Shown: positions 33,264 to 41,719, numbered from the stretch's first letter. The stretch: DNA of 59,944 bases from Lachnospiraceae bacterium UBA7202 (GCA_002490705.1 DKUO01000002.1:77661-137604), one strand, 5' to 3'. The notes: generated from the letters alone by a model not told the origin. Program-made: numbers and translations.

Positions 33264-34268
33264 ATGAAGCAGAAGATTATGGAAAACAGTCTTGTAGATA
33301 TCATCAAATACGACGGGGACAATGAAGCGCTGGTGTGGAAGCATCCGGCGGAGGATTTTAAGCTGGGAACACAGCTGATCGTCCGCGAAAATCAGGAAGC
33401 GGTCTTTTTTAAGGACGGCGGCGTTCTGGATACCTTCGCGGCGGGACGGCACACGCTGGAAACGCAGGAGCTGCCCCTTCTGGATCAATTTTTCCGGCTT
33501 CCCTCGGATGCGGATCAGATCTTTCATTCAGAAATTTATTATATCAATCTGGCAACGCAGATGGGCATTAAGTGGGGTACAGATTCCAAAATCCGCCTGT
33601 TTGACCCGCTTTCGGGACTGCCTCTTGAAATCGGCGCCTGCGGCGAATTTAATATCCGTGTCAGCAGCGGAAGAAAGCTCCTGCTCCGCGTGGCAGGCGC
33701 CTCCTCCGGTTTCGGCCCCAACCAGCTGTTTGGCGAGGAAGGGGAAAAGGGATACTTTCGCTCCCTGATCATCACCCAGGTGAAAGCCAATCTTGCCGGA
33801 ATCATCAAGGAAGAAAGCATCCCCATTTTGGAAATCGACGCCGCGCTTCTGCGGCTTTCAGAGCTTTTACGGCAAAGGATAAACGCTGCATTGGAGGAGT
33901 ACGGGCTGGAGATCACGGATTTCTTTATCAACCGTATTCTCACCCCCGATGAGGACCCTAATTACCGCCGCCTGAAAGACCAGTACGCCGAACAGTATCT
34001 TCTAGTCCGTCAGGAGGAGATCAGGCGCAGGGAAGCGGAAGCGGCCGCAGAGCGCAAGGCCGTGGAGGCGCAGACACAGGCAAACCTAAAGCTGATCGAG
34101 GCGCAGGGCAATGCGGAAGCCCTGAAGTTAAAGGCGGAGGCGGAGGCCGCCGAAATGCAGATGAAGGGCTATACCTACCAACAGGAGACCGATCGTCTGA
34201 TCGGTCTGGAGGCCGCGAAAAACGGCCATGGGAAGAAGATAAGGAGGCACCGGAAATGTCCGTTCTGA
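33264..34268 (+). CDS. SPFH-domain (stomatin-like) protein of the YdjI type
   Basis: A 334-residue protein. Residues about 20-225 form an SPFH/band-7-like domain (EALVWKHPAEDFKLGTQLIV, AVFFKDGGVLDTFAAGRHTL, ITQVKANLAGIIKEE, LRQRINAALEEYGLEI). A long Ala/Glu/Arg-rich coiled coil with EAEAAAERKAVEAQTQANLK follows, ending in a short basic tail. No membrane helix is present, so it probably associates peripherally, as Bacillus YdjI does. AGGAG at 33254-33258 precedes ATG 33264. The 3' end overlaps the TIR gene by 13 bases, so the two are coupled. SPFH proteins oligomerise into membrane scaffolds; here it is the obvious partner of the TIR-LRR protein. Confidence 0.85.
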   Translation: MKQKIMENSLVDIIKYDGDNEALVWKHPAEDFKLGTQLIVRENQEAVFFKDGGVLDTFAAGRHTLETQELPLLDQFFRLPSDADQIFHSEIYYINLATQMGIKWGTDSKIRLFDPLSGLPLEIGACGEFNIRVSSGRKLLLRVAGASSGFGPNQLFGEEGEKGYFRSLIITQVKANLAGIIKEESIPILEIDAALLRLSELLRQRINAALEEYGLEITDFFINRILTPDEDPNYRRLKDQYAEQYLLVRQEEIRRREAEAAAERKAVEAQTQANLKLIEAQGNAEALKLKAEAEAAEMQMKGYTYQQETDRLIGLEAAKNGHGKKIRRHRKCPF

Positions 34269-36928
34269 CATGTAAAATGTGCGGCGGCGATCTGAATCCC
34301 GCTGACGGCATGACCACTGCCCGATGCCCCTATTGCGGGACGAACCAGACGATTCCGCGGCTTGGCAGCGAAAAGCGCATCCGGCTCTATGACCGTGCGA
34401 ATCATTTCCGCCGCCGCAACGACTATGATATGGCCATGGAGCTTTATGAAGAAATCCTGAATGAAGACCAGACAGACAGTGAGGCCTATTGGTCCCTTGT
34501 CCTGTGCCGGTACGGGATCGAGTATGTGGAGGACCAGACGGCCCACAAACGGATTCCCACAATCAACCGGACGCAGAATACTTCCATTCTGGCGGACGAG
34601 GATTACAGGGCGGCCCTCCGCTATGCGGACGCCGCTTCGGCAAAACTTTACGAGGAAGAAGCGGCGCAGATCGACGCCATCCAGCAGGGTATCCTGCAAG
34701 TATCGCAGAAAGAGGCGCCTTACGATATTTTCATCTGCTACAAGGAGGCTGACGACAGAGGAGCGCGCACAAGGGACAGTGTGCTTGCTGACGAAGTGTA
34801 TTACCATCTGAGCCGGGAAGGCTACCGGGTCTTTTTCTCCCGGATCACACTGCAAGGTAAGCTCGGCGAAGCGTATGAGCCCTATATCTTTGCGGCGCTC
34901 CGTTCCGCGAAAGTCATGATTGTGATCGGAACCGATCCACGAAACTTCCAGTCCGTATGGGTGCGGAATGAATGGAGCCGTTATCTCTCCTTCATCCGAA
35001 AGGGAGAGGAAAAGGTTCTGATTCCGGCCTACCGGGATATGGACCCCTATGACCTGCCGAAAGAATTTTCCCACTTACAGGCCCTTAATATGGCGCAGCT
35101 TGGTTTTATGCAGGATTTGCTGCACGGCATTGGAAAAATCATCCAAAGAGACACAGCGGCAGACAGGAAACCCTATGGATGGAAGAGAGGCGCCGCCCTC
35201 GGATTCATTCTGGCGGCCGCGGTGCTCCTGATCAGCGGTGTGGGAATTTATCAGCGCCTGAAACTGAATCAGGAAAGGAAATCAGCCAATACGGTACAAA
35301 CGGGCGGAAAAGAAGGGACGCCGGCATTTTCCGGCTCTCAAAATTCTCCGCAGGAAGCGCAGGCACCTGTGTTGCAGGGAATCCTTGCGGAATTTGTTAC
35401 CCGCGCGTACCAGATTCCGGCAAAGGATGTGACCGAAATCCAGCTTGCCAAAATCCAACAGCTCACGGTCACACGCGAGTTTGATATCTGGCATGTGGGT
35501 TACAGCTATGAAGCGCCGGGAGAACCTGTCTTTCCGGTTACCGAGTCCGGTGAACTGTTTGAAAATAGCGTCGATGGGATGACATGGATTGATTTTTCTT
35601 CGGATGCCGCACTTGACTTAAAGGGTCTTGTCCTGTTTTCCGGGTTGAAGCGGCTGGATGTATGCGGGACGCTTTCCTCTTCGGATGTAAGGGGCCTGCC
35701 GCTCACAAGCGTCAGCGCCTATTTTGACGATCCGACGCAGGCTGCGTCCATATTGGAAAACCCGGGAGCGATCAAAGAGCTGGGATTTAACGCCGGCGTG
35801 GAAAATCTAAAAGGGATCCAGCAATTTGAGAATCTGGAAACCCTGTATGTGGATGATTCGGAAATCGACAATATAGACCCCCTGATCACCCTAAAGCACC
35901 TGAAAAATCTGACGCTCTATTGTGAAGAAACCCTGACGGACTTTGCCGTGATCGGCAAGCTTCCTGAACTGGAAACGCTGAGGCTGGAAGCCTACGGTTT
36001 AAGATCAACCGATTTTATCCGGAATCTAACGCACCTGAAACAGCTGGAAATCACAGGCAGCCAATTACATATGCTGTCCGGCCTTGAAAATTGCGACGCG
36101 CTGGAAACCCTTTCCATTTCATACTGCGAGGAGTTAAAAAACCTGACTGCGTTGGAAACGCTTACCGGCTTACAGGAGCTTTGCCTGGATTTGCCCTACG
36201 ACTGTCAGGAACCGGATCTGCAAAACTTGACCTCCCTAAAGAAGCTGTCTCTTTCAGGTGCCCGGGACTGCTCCTATATCGAAAACCTGAGCTCACTGAC
36301 AGAACTTCATTTAAACGGCTGTTCTCTGCCGGAAACCTTTGACCCTGCAAAGCTTACTTCCTTGAACACGCTGTCCCTTACTTTTCCGTACCATGAGCAG
36401 GAACTTGCCGCAGTCGAGAAGTTTCCGTCGTTAGAGCGGATTGACCTACAGGGACTTGAGGTTTATGAAGATATATCCGGTATTTTCAATATACCGCATT
36501 TGCGGGAACTAAACCTGAGCGACGTAGATTGCGAGATTGATTTTGACGCCGTAAACGAAAATCCTTCTCTTGAAATCCTTCATCTGGACAATATCTATTT
36601 GTTTGAGAATATAGAAATATACCGGGACGGCCCTTTTACGGGAATCGACTATGACGAAGTTGCATTGGAGGAGCACACGGCGTTTTTCCGCAAATTTCCG
36701 TCTCTCAGGGAGCTGTATCTGCGCGGAAACGGGCTGACGGACCTTTCCTTTGCAAAAGACCTCCCTGCACTTGAGGTTCTGGATATCTCCGACAATTATA
36801 TTACCAGGCTTTCCCCGCTTGCCGGGCTTCCCTCCTTAAAAAAGGTAATCTGTACAGACAATCCGCTGGAAAGCAAAGAGGGGCTCGGGGATTCCGTGCT
36901 GGTGATCGACCGTTCCTTCACAGAATAG
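34256..36928 (+). CDS. Zinc ribbon-TIR-transmembrane-LRR protein
   Basis: An 890-residue protein in four parts. C6, C9, C24 and C27 form a zinc ribbon (CKMC, CPYC). Residues 35-150 are helical and TPR-like. A TIR domain follows (about 155-295): YDIFICYKEADD, GYRVFFSRITL, MIVIGTDPRNFQSVWVRNEWSRYL. E208 in AYEPYI aligns with the NADase glutamate of SARM1. One membrane helix spans 311-332. After a linker, about 450 residues of SDS22/internalin-like leucine-rich repeats (about 400-885) follow. AAGGAGG at 34241-34247 drives ATG 34256. NAD cleavage triggered by LRR sensing or by SPFH assembly is an inference. Base composition matches its neighbours. Confidence 0.85.
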   Translation: MSVLTCKMCGGDLNPADGMTTARCPYCGTNQTIPRLGSEKRIRLYDRANHFRRRNDYDMAMELYEEILNEDQTDSEAYWSLVLCRYGIEYVEDQTAHKRIPTINRTQNTSILADEDYRAALRYADAASAKLYEEEAAQIDAIQQGILQVSQKEAPYDIFICYKEADDRGARTRDSVLADEVYYHLSREGYRVFFSRITLQGKLGEAYEPYIFAALRSAKVMIVIGTDPRNFQSVWVRNEWSRYLSFIRKGEEKVLIPAYRDMDPYDLPKEFSHLQALNMAQLGFMQDLLHGIGKIIQRDTAADRKPYGWKRGAALGFILAAAVLLISGVGIYQRLKLNQERKSANTVQTGGKEGTPAFSGSQNSPQEAQAPVLQGILAEFVTRAYQIPAKDVTEIQLAKIQQLTVTREFDIWHVGYSYEAPGEPVFPVTESGELFENSVDGMTWIDFSSDAALDLKGLVLFSGLKRLDVCGTLSSSDVRGLPLTSVSAYFDDPTQAASILENPGAIKELGFNAGVENLKGIQQFENLETLYVDDSEIDNIDPLITLKHLKNLTLYCEETLTDFAVIGKLPELETLRLEAYGLRSTDFIRNLTHLKQLEITGSQLHMLSGLENCDALETLSISYCEELKNLTALETLTGLQELCLDLPYDCQEPDLQNLTSLKKLSLSGARDCSYIENLSSLTELHLNGCSLPETFDPAKLTSLNTLSLTFPYHEQELAAVEKFPSLERIDLQGLEVYEDISGIFNIPHLRELNLSDVDCEIDFDAVNENPSLEILHLDNIYLFENIEIYRDGPFTGIDYDEVALEEHTAFFRKFPSLRELYLRGNGLTDLSFAKDLPALEVLDISDNYITRLSPLAGLPSLKKVICTDNPLESKEGLGDSVLVIDRSFTE

Positions 36929-36985
36929 AACAAATACATAAGCCGGTCTGCCAGACAGCGATTTCCCGGCGGAAAGGAATACCCA

Positions 36986-37684
36986 ATGAAAGTAAGAATC
37001 AAATTCGCCAAATACGGCGTTATGAAATTTATCGGCCATCTGGACACCATGCGCTTTTTCCAGAAAGCGATCAGGCGGGCCGGGATCGATGTAAAATACT
37101 CGGAAGGGTTCAGTCCCCACCAGATCATGTCCTTTGCCTCGCCGCTCGGCGTAGGCGTGGAAAGCTATGGGGAATACATGGACATCGAGGTTCTTTCCAT
37201 GACGTCCGCAGAGGAGATCAAACGGGCGCTGAATCAGGTCATGGTAGATGGCGTGGAAATTTTATCCGTCACCCTTTTGCCTGACCATGCCAAAAACGCC
37301 ATGGCAAGCGTTTCGGCCGCCTCCTACCGGCTGCATATGAAGGAGGGCCGTTTCCCAGTTGACAATCTGAAAGCATGTATTCAGGCATTTTATGGACAGG
37401 AGACGATTCCTTACGCCAAGGAGACCAAAAAAAGTGTAAAAGAGCTTGACTTAAAGCAGGGTATTTATGAAATAGAAGGCGATGCGGACGGAACCATCCG
37501 TATGCTTGTCAATGCCAGCAGCAGCGGCAATATCAAGCCCGCCATGGTTTTTGAAAAGTTCTGCCAGTTTGCCGGACTGGATATTCCGCTGTCAGCCTGT
37601 CAGGTGACGCGCTTGGAAACCTATACCGATCTGGCAGGAGAGGGGGAGGCGCACCGGTTTGTGCCGCTTTCCGAAGCTGGGTGA
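36986..37684 (+). CDS. DUF2344 (TIGR03936) protein
   Basis: A 232-residue protein with the diagnostic start KVRIKFAKYGVMKFIGHLD, then FQKAIRRAGIDVKYSEGFSPHQIMSFASPLGVG, and VTLLPDHAKNAMASVSAASY in the middle. In many Clostridia and Actinobacteria it is fused to, or adjacent to, the TIGR03960 radical SAM protein and lies upstream of RNase G. It may help recognise the substrate of that enzyme. Here three genes separate it from its partner. GGAAAGGA precedes the ATG. Confidence 0.88.
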   Translation: MKVRIKFAKYGVMKFIGHLDTMRFFQKAIRRAGIDVKYSEGFSPHQIMSFASPLGVGVESYGEYMDIEVLSMTSAEEIKRALNQVMVDGVEILSVTLLPDHAKNAMASVSAASYRLHMKEGRFPVDNLKACIQAFYGQETIPYAKETKKSVKELDLKQGIYEIEGDADGTIRMLVNASSSGNIKPAMVFEKFCQFAGLDIPLSACQVTRLETYTDLAGEGEAHRFVPLSEAG

Positions 37685-37736
37685 TACTTATGAGATTTTT
37701 CGGTTAAACTTTTAGGGAACTTTTTTCAAAAAACAC

Positions 37737-37767
37737 TTGACCTTCCCCTTAATGGAAGCCCTATTCT
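37737..37767 (+). promoter_or_regulatory. MerR-type promoter with 19-base spacer and operator dyad
   Basis: TTGACC (37737-37742), 19-base spacer, TATTCT (37762-37767). The dyad CTTCC-N7-GGAAG (37742-37758) fills the spacer. This over-long spacer with a central dyad is the classic architecture of promoters activated by MerR-family proteins. It precedes the merR-like gene, so autoregulation is likely. Confidence 0.8.
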
Positions 37768-37863
37768 TATGGTGTCAGGGGAAATTTCGGACAGTCTGTC
37801 CACTGAAAAAGAGGATACCATAAGAAGCGGGGCGCTTGGAAAAGGAAGGGGGAATACTGAATC

Positions 37864-38502
37864 ATGAAGATCAACGAAGTGGAACAGCAGGTCGGCGTTA
37901 CCAAGAAAAACATTCGTTTTTATGAACAGCAGGGGCTCCTGCATCCAAAACGAAACAAGGAAAACGGCTATCGGGAGTATGACGAGGCGGATGTGGAGTG
38001 CCTGAAGAAGATTAAACTTCTGCGCAAACTCTCCCTGCCCATCGAGGAGATCAGAAAAATCCAGAGCGGAGAACTGCTTCTCACCGACTCCCTGCGGCGG
38101 CAGATCATTGTATTGGAGCGGGAAAGAACGAATCTTACGGAAACCTCCGCATTGTGTCACATGATGTTGGAGGATAACAGCCTCTACCAGACCCTTTCTC
38201 CTGACAAATATCTGGAAAGGATGATAGAAATGGAAGAAAAAGGCACTAAATTTAAAAATGTATCTGAGGATACAATCAGAAAAAAGCGCGGTTCCATCCT
38301 TGCGGCTGTGGTCTTTATTTTACTTATGTTTGCACTGGTTGGCATGCTTGTCTGGACCTACACGCAGGATCCGATCCCGAATCTGCTTTTCGGATTATTC
38401 ATGCTGGTGCCTATTGTGACTGTATGCGCCGTGATCATCGCACTGATCCAGCGCATCAAAGAATTAGAAGGAGGAGAAGAAGATGCTGCTAGTAAATATT
38501 GA
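37864..38502 (+). CDS. MerR-family regulator with C-terminal membrane helices
   Basis: A 212-residue protein. The N-terminal MerR DNA-binding domain (1-70) shows KKNIRFYEQQGLLHPKRNKENGYREYDEADV. A coiled-coil dimerisation helix (about 75-115) follows. Two hydrophobic helices at about 143-164 and 170-192 are followed by a short acidic tail. It has no classical metal-binding cysteines. A membrane-tethered one-component regulator sensing a membrane signal is a reasonable inference. The next gene overlaps by 20 bases. Confidence 0.83.
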   Translation: MKINEVEQQVGVTKKNIRFYEQQGLLHPKRNKENGYREYDEADVECLKKIKLLRKLSLPIEEIRKIQSGELLLTDSLRRQIIVLERERTNLTETSALCHMMLEDNSLYQTLSPDKYLERMIEMEEKGTKFKNVSEDTIRKKRGSILAAVVFILLMFALVGMLVWTYTQDPIPNLLFGLFMLVPIVTVCAVIIALIQRIKELEGGEEDAASKY

Positions 38503-38800
38503 CTATATTACCGGAAAAGAACTGGAACCATTGGGGATTGTGAAGGGCAGTGTTGTACAGACACGAAACTTCGGCAGAGATTTTATGGCCGGAATCAAAA
38601 CGCTGGTCGGAGGAGAGGTAAAGGAATACACGGAAATGCTGAATCAGGCGAGACAGATCGCCGTAAAACGTATGGTGGATGAAGCGGAAGCTCTGGGCGC
38701 CGACGCCATCGTCAATGTGCGATACGCTTCTTCGTCATTAATGCAGGGTGCTGCGGAGGTGATCGCCTACGGTACTGCCGTAAAATATAAGAATCCCTAA
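38483..38800 (+). CDS. YbjQ/UPF0145 family protein
   Basis: A 105-residue protein of the heavy-metal-binding-like YbjQ family: TGKELEPLGIVKGSVVQTRNFGRDFMAGIKTLVGGEVKEYTEML, then AEALGADAIVNVRY and a C-terminal VIAYGTAV. The family forms pentamers; its function is unknown despite the name. AGGAGGAGAAG lies just before the ATG inside the merR-like gene, so the two are coupled and probably share control. Confidence 0.85.
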   Translation: MLLVNIDYITGKELEPLGIVKGSVVQTRNFGRDFMAGIKTLVGGEVKEYTEMLNQARQIAVKRMVDEAEALGADAIVNVRYASSSLMQGAAEVIAYGTAVKYKNP

Positions 38801-38852
38801 TTTGCATTCCCGACGTTGTGTGTGCTACAATGGACGCAAAGGAAAGAAAGCC

Positions 38853-40052
38853 ATGACAACGCACAAGGGTACTATTCTGATCACAAGGCATAACGATAAA
38901 CTCCTTGCCTTACTGATACAGGACAATCAAATATTGGCAGCACAGGTCATAAAATCGACCGAATATGCGGTTGGCAATATTTATGTCGGTAAAATACAAA
39001 GCATTTCACAAAATATAGGTGCCGCCTTCCTTGATCTTGGAGGCGGCTATCTCACGTTTCTGCCCCTTGCGGAAGCGCAGACGGCACAGCTTGCAAACCG
39101 TAAACCGGACGGTTCTCTGAAAGTGGGAGACGAGCTTCTGGTACAGATTGCAAGGGAACCCATGAAGACAAAGCTGGCCGGCGTGACGACCAAACTTTCC
39201 CTTTCCGGACAGTATGCCGTGGTTTCCGTGAAGGGAAAAAAACAGGCTTTAGGCGGCGTTCAGGTCTCCTCCAAACTGGATACCAAAACTCAGGCCCGTT
39301 TTCGGGAAACGGAAGCCCTTGCCGAACTTGCAGGCCGCTTTCACCTGATTGTCCGTACAAACGCCGGCGCCCTTGCCGGGATAGAACCGCTGGTTGCGGA
39401 AGCACAGAAGCTTTCAGACACGCTGGAGCGGATTCTGGAGACCGGCCCCTCGCGCACCTGCTACAGCTGCCTGTACCGGAGAGAACCTGATTATATCACC
39501 TTTATCGAGAATACCTACCGTTCGGAATACGACGAAGTGGTCACGGACCTGCCGGAGGTCTACGATACCCTGTCGGCTTTTTGCGGGGAGCGAGCCATTG
39601 CCCTGCGCCGATACGAGGACAATCTGCTTCCACTTTACAAGCTTTACAGTGTGGAGGCGCGTCTGGAAGAGTTGACCGCCAAAAAGGTCTGGCTGAAATC
39701 CGGCGGCTATCTGGTGATTGAACCTACGGAGGCCTTGATCTCCATTGACGTCAACACCGGAAAATACGAGTCCGGCAAAGAAAAAGAGGAAACCTTCTAC
39801 CGCATCAACCGGGAGGCCGCCAAAATGATTGCCCTGCATCTGCGCGCCAGAAACCTGTCCGGCATCATTCTGGTGGATTTTATCAATCTGAAAGACAAAC
39901 AGCAGGAACAATCCATTTTGGAATATATGCGGGAACTCTTAAAGCAGGACCCCGTTCCCGCGAGGGCGCTTGATATAACGGGGCTTGGCCTGATGGAGCT
40001 GACAAGGAAAAAAATCGCTCCCAGCCTTGCGGAGCAGCTGAGGAAAGGATAA
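38853..40052 (+). CDS. rng: Ribonuclease E/G family endoribonuclease
   Basis: A 399-residue RNase E/G. It carries an embedded S1 domain (about 35-110; GNIYVGKIQSISQNIGAAFLDLGGG), 5'-sensor and RNase H-like parts, and the catalytic DNase-I-like site with both Mg aspartates in SIDVNTGKYESG and ILVDFINLKD. It stops at SLAEQLRKG, where RNase E and G normally continue into a CPxCxG zinc link; that link is absent. An unusual CYSCLY occurs near residue 206. ATG 38853 follows AAAGGAAAG; the frame extends to 38802 without a ribosome site. Confidence 0.87.
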   Translation: MTTHKGTILITRHNDKLLALLIQDNQILAAQVIKSTEYAVGNIYVGKIQSISQNIGAAFLDLGGGYLTFLPLAEAQTAQLANRKPDGSLKVGDELLVQIAREPMKTKLAGVTTKLSLSGQYAVVSVKGKKQALGGVQVSSKLDTKTQARFRETEALAELAGRFHLIVRTNAGALAGIEPLVAEAQKLSDTLERILETGPSRTCYSCLYRREPDYITFIENTYRSEYDEVVTDLPEVYDTLSAFCGERAIALRRYEDNLLPLYKLYSVEARLEELTAKKVWLKSGGYLVIEPTEALISIDVNTGKYESGKEKEETFYRINREAAKMIALHLRARNLSGIILVDFINLKDKQQEQSILEYMRELLKQDPVPARALDITGLGLMELTRKKIAPSLAEQLRKG

Positions 40053-40059
40053 GGATATT

Positions 40060-40623
40060 ATGAAGCTTTTACATATGGAAAAGGTGAAGGACGGCAAGTA
40101 TCTGAAAAATTACGAGCTGGTCTATGAAAATAAAGCCGGACGGGAGAAACGGTACGAAATTGTCAGCAGAAGCGAGATCCCCGGACCTGATGCCATCGGG
40201 AAACGGGTCAGCGGCATATCCATCGTAGCCTGGCATGAAGGCAAGATGCTCTTACTGCGGGAATTTCGTATGGGAGTCAACCGCTTCGTCTACAACCTCT
40301 GCGCCGGTATGCTGAATGAAGGGGAATCTCTGGAAGAATGTATCCAAAGAGAGCTCTACGAGGAGACCGGACTTTCCGTCAAAAAAATCCACAGTATTCT
40401 GCCGCCGTCCTTTGCCGCAGTGGCCTTTTCCGATGTGAAAACACAGATCGCTTTCGTGGAGGCGGAGGGGAATTTTGAGGACCACACCTCCGAAAACGAA
40501 CAGATTACCGCGGATTTCTATACGAGAGAAGAGGTACAGGAACTGTTGGAGACCGAGGAGTTCAGTTCCCGTGCGCAACTTGCCGCTTACTTTTTTGCAA
40601 GAAATCCGTCATTTTCAAATTGA
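40060..40623 (+). CDS. NUDIX hydrolase (ADP-ribose pyrophosphatase-like)
   Basis: A 187-residue NUDIX protein. The Nudix box is complete: GMLNEGESLEECIQRELYEE followed by TGL. The upstream MLLLREFRMGVNRFVYNLCAG is typical of the NudF/ADP-ribose pyrophosphatase group. The likely substrate is ADP-ribose or a related NDP-sugar. It begins 7 bases after RNase G and is followed by a gap with the lspA promoter. Confidence 0.87.
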   Translation: MKLLHMEKVKDGKYLKNYELVYENKAGREKRYEIVSRSEIPGPDAIGKRVSGISIVAWHEGKMLLLREFRMGVNRFVYNLCAGMLNEGESLEECIQRELYEETGLSVKKIHSILPPSFAAVAFSDVKTQIAFVEAEGNFEDHTSENEQITADFYTREEVQELLETEEFSSRAQLAAYFFARNPSFSN

Positions 40624-40635
40624 CGCTGATTTTTG

Positions 40636-40664
40636 TTGACTATTATAGTCAATATTGATATAAA
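40636..40664 (+). promoter_or_regulatory. lspA promoter overlapped by a perfect palindrome
   Basis: TTGACT (40636-40641), 17-base spacer, TATAAA (40659-40664). The palindrome TTGACTATTATAGTCAA (40636-40652; 7-base arms, 3-base centre) begins exactly at the -35. This is MarR-like operator geometry, and binding would block the -35. No obvious cognate regulator is adjacent. Confidence 0.65.
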
Positions 40665-40730
40665 ACAACCTCTCTGCATACATGCAGCCATACATTATTT
40701 TGTTTCAAGAAAGGAACCGCCTGTACAAAT

Positions 40731-41246
40731 ATGAAATTACGAAAAAAATCTCTTTTTTTATCCCTGATTGCGCTGTGCATCCTGATGCTGGCCGATCAAT
40801 ACACCAAGTTTCTCGCGATTTCCCACTTAAAGGGACAGGAGCCTTTTGTCCTGATCGAAAAGGTGTTGGAGTTTTCTTATCTGGAAAACACCGGGGCGGC
40901 ATTCAGCTCATTTGAGGGAAGACAGGCTTTTCTTATCATATTGACTTCTTTAGTCATTTTTATTCTGATCTGGAAGTATATGACACTGCCTGATGCGCGG
41001 CGTTTTCTGCCGATACGGCTCTGTTTGCTGCTGATTCTGAGCGGTGCAGGGGGAAACTTGCTTGACCGGATGACCAGAAACTATGTGGTAGACTTCATTT
41101 ATTTTGTCCCGATTAACTTTCCGAAGTTCAATGTGGCGGACATCTATATCACCTGCGGGGTAGCCCTCTTAGCGATCCTCCTGTTTTTCCACTGCACAGA
41201 GGAGGAGTTTGACCAGTTATTCTCCCTGCCCGGTAAAAGACCGTGA
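40731..41246 (+). CDS. lspA: Lipoprotein signal peptidase
   Basis: A 171-residue, four-helix aspartyl protease (signal peptidase II) that removes signal peptides from prolipoproteins. It shows ADQYTKFLA near the N-terminus, ENTGAAFS, and the two catalytic aspartates in NYVVDFIYF and FNVADIYI. The C-terminal tail is acidic. Clients in this window include the beta-lactamase-like and RsiV-like lipoproteins. Confidence 0.93.
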   Translation: MKLRKKSLFLSLIALCILMLADQYTKFLAISHLKGQEPFVLIEKVLEFSYLENTGAAFSSFEGRQAFLIILTSLVIFILIWKYMTLPDARRFLPIRLCLLLILSGAGGNLLDRMTRNYVVDFIYFVPINFPKFNVADIYITCGVALLAILLFFHCTEEEFDQLFSLPGKRP

Positions 41247-41284
41247 ACAGCCGCAAACCGGAATTTATGTCCCTAAAAAATTGG

Positions 41285-41313
41285 TTGACAAACACCGGAA
41301 AACCCGTTACAAT
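41285..41313 (+). promoter_or_regulatory. Promoter of the rplU operon
   Basis: TTGACA (41285-41290), 17-base spacer, TACAAT (41308-41313). The predicted start is near 41320, at the beginning of the L21 leader. Confidence 0.85.
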
Positions 41314-41319
41314 ATCTAA

Positions 41320-41404
41320 GTATGCCGCATAACGAGGTAGAAGTGTGCCCAATCGGCACCACCACAGTTAGCGAGTAAATGGGCGTAAGTCCATGAATAG
41401 GAGG
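41320..41404 (+). ncRNA. Ribosomal protein L21 leader RNA
   Basis: The 5' leader between promoter and rplU contains a GTGCC-N5-GGCAC stem (41345-41359) and a region around GGGCGTAAGTCC, ending in the AGGAGG of rplU. Firmicute rplU mRNAs have a known L21 leader motif by which L21 is thought to repress its own operon. I assign it from position and general form, not from a covariance match. Confidence 0.6.
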
Positions 41405-41413
41405 TGTGCAGGT

Positions 41414-41719
41414 ATGTACGCAATCATTGCAACAGGCGGAAAACAGTACAAGGTATCCGAGGGCGACGAGATCAGAGTGGAAAAGCTCGACGTCGAAGTC
41501 GGTTCTACTGTTACCTTTGATCAGGTGATCGCTGTCAGCGACAAGGAGCTTAAAGTTGCAGGCGACGTGGCCGGCGCTACCGTGACAGGAACCGTTACGG
41601 ATCAGGGCAAGGCTAGAAAAGTCATCGTCTACAAGTACAAGAGAAAGACCGGTTATCATAAGAAAAACGGCCACAGACAGCTTTATACCCAGATCAAGAT
41701 TGACAAGATCAACGCATAA
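41414..41719 (+). CDS. rplU: 50S ribosomal protein L21
   Basis: A 101-residue ribosomal protein: MYAIIATGGKQYKVSEGD, VEKLDVEVGSTVTFDQVI, and the C-terminal RKTGYHKKNGHRQLYTQIKI. AGGAGG at 41399-41404 sets ATG 41414. It begins the rplU-prp-rpmA operon. Confidence 0.97.
   Translation: MYAIIATGGKQYKVSEGDEIRVEKLDVEVGSTVTFDQVIAVSDKELKVAGDVAGATVTGTVTDQGKARKVIVYKYKRKTGYHKKNGHRQLYTQIKIDKINA

Noticed and set aside
37685..37736. Terminator after the DUF2344 gene
   Set aside because: T-rich runs are present, but no stable hairpin precedes them.
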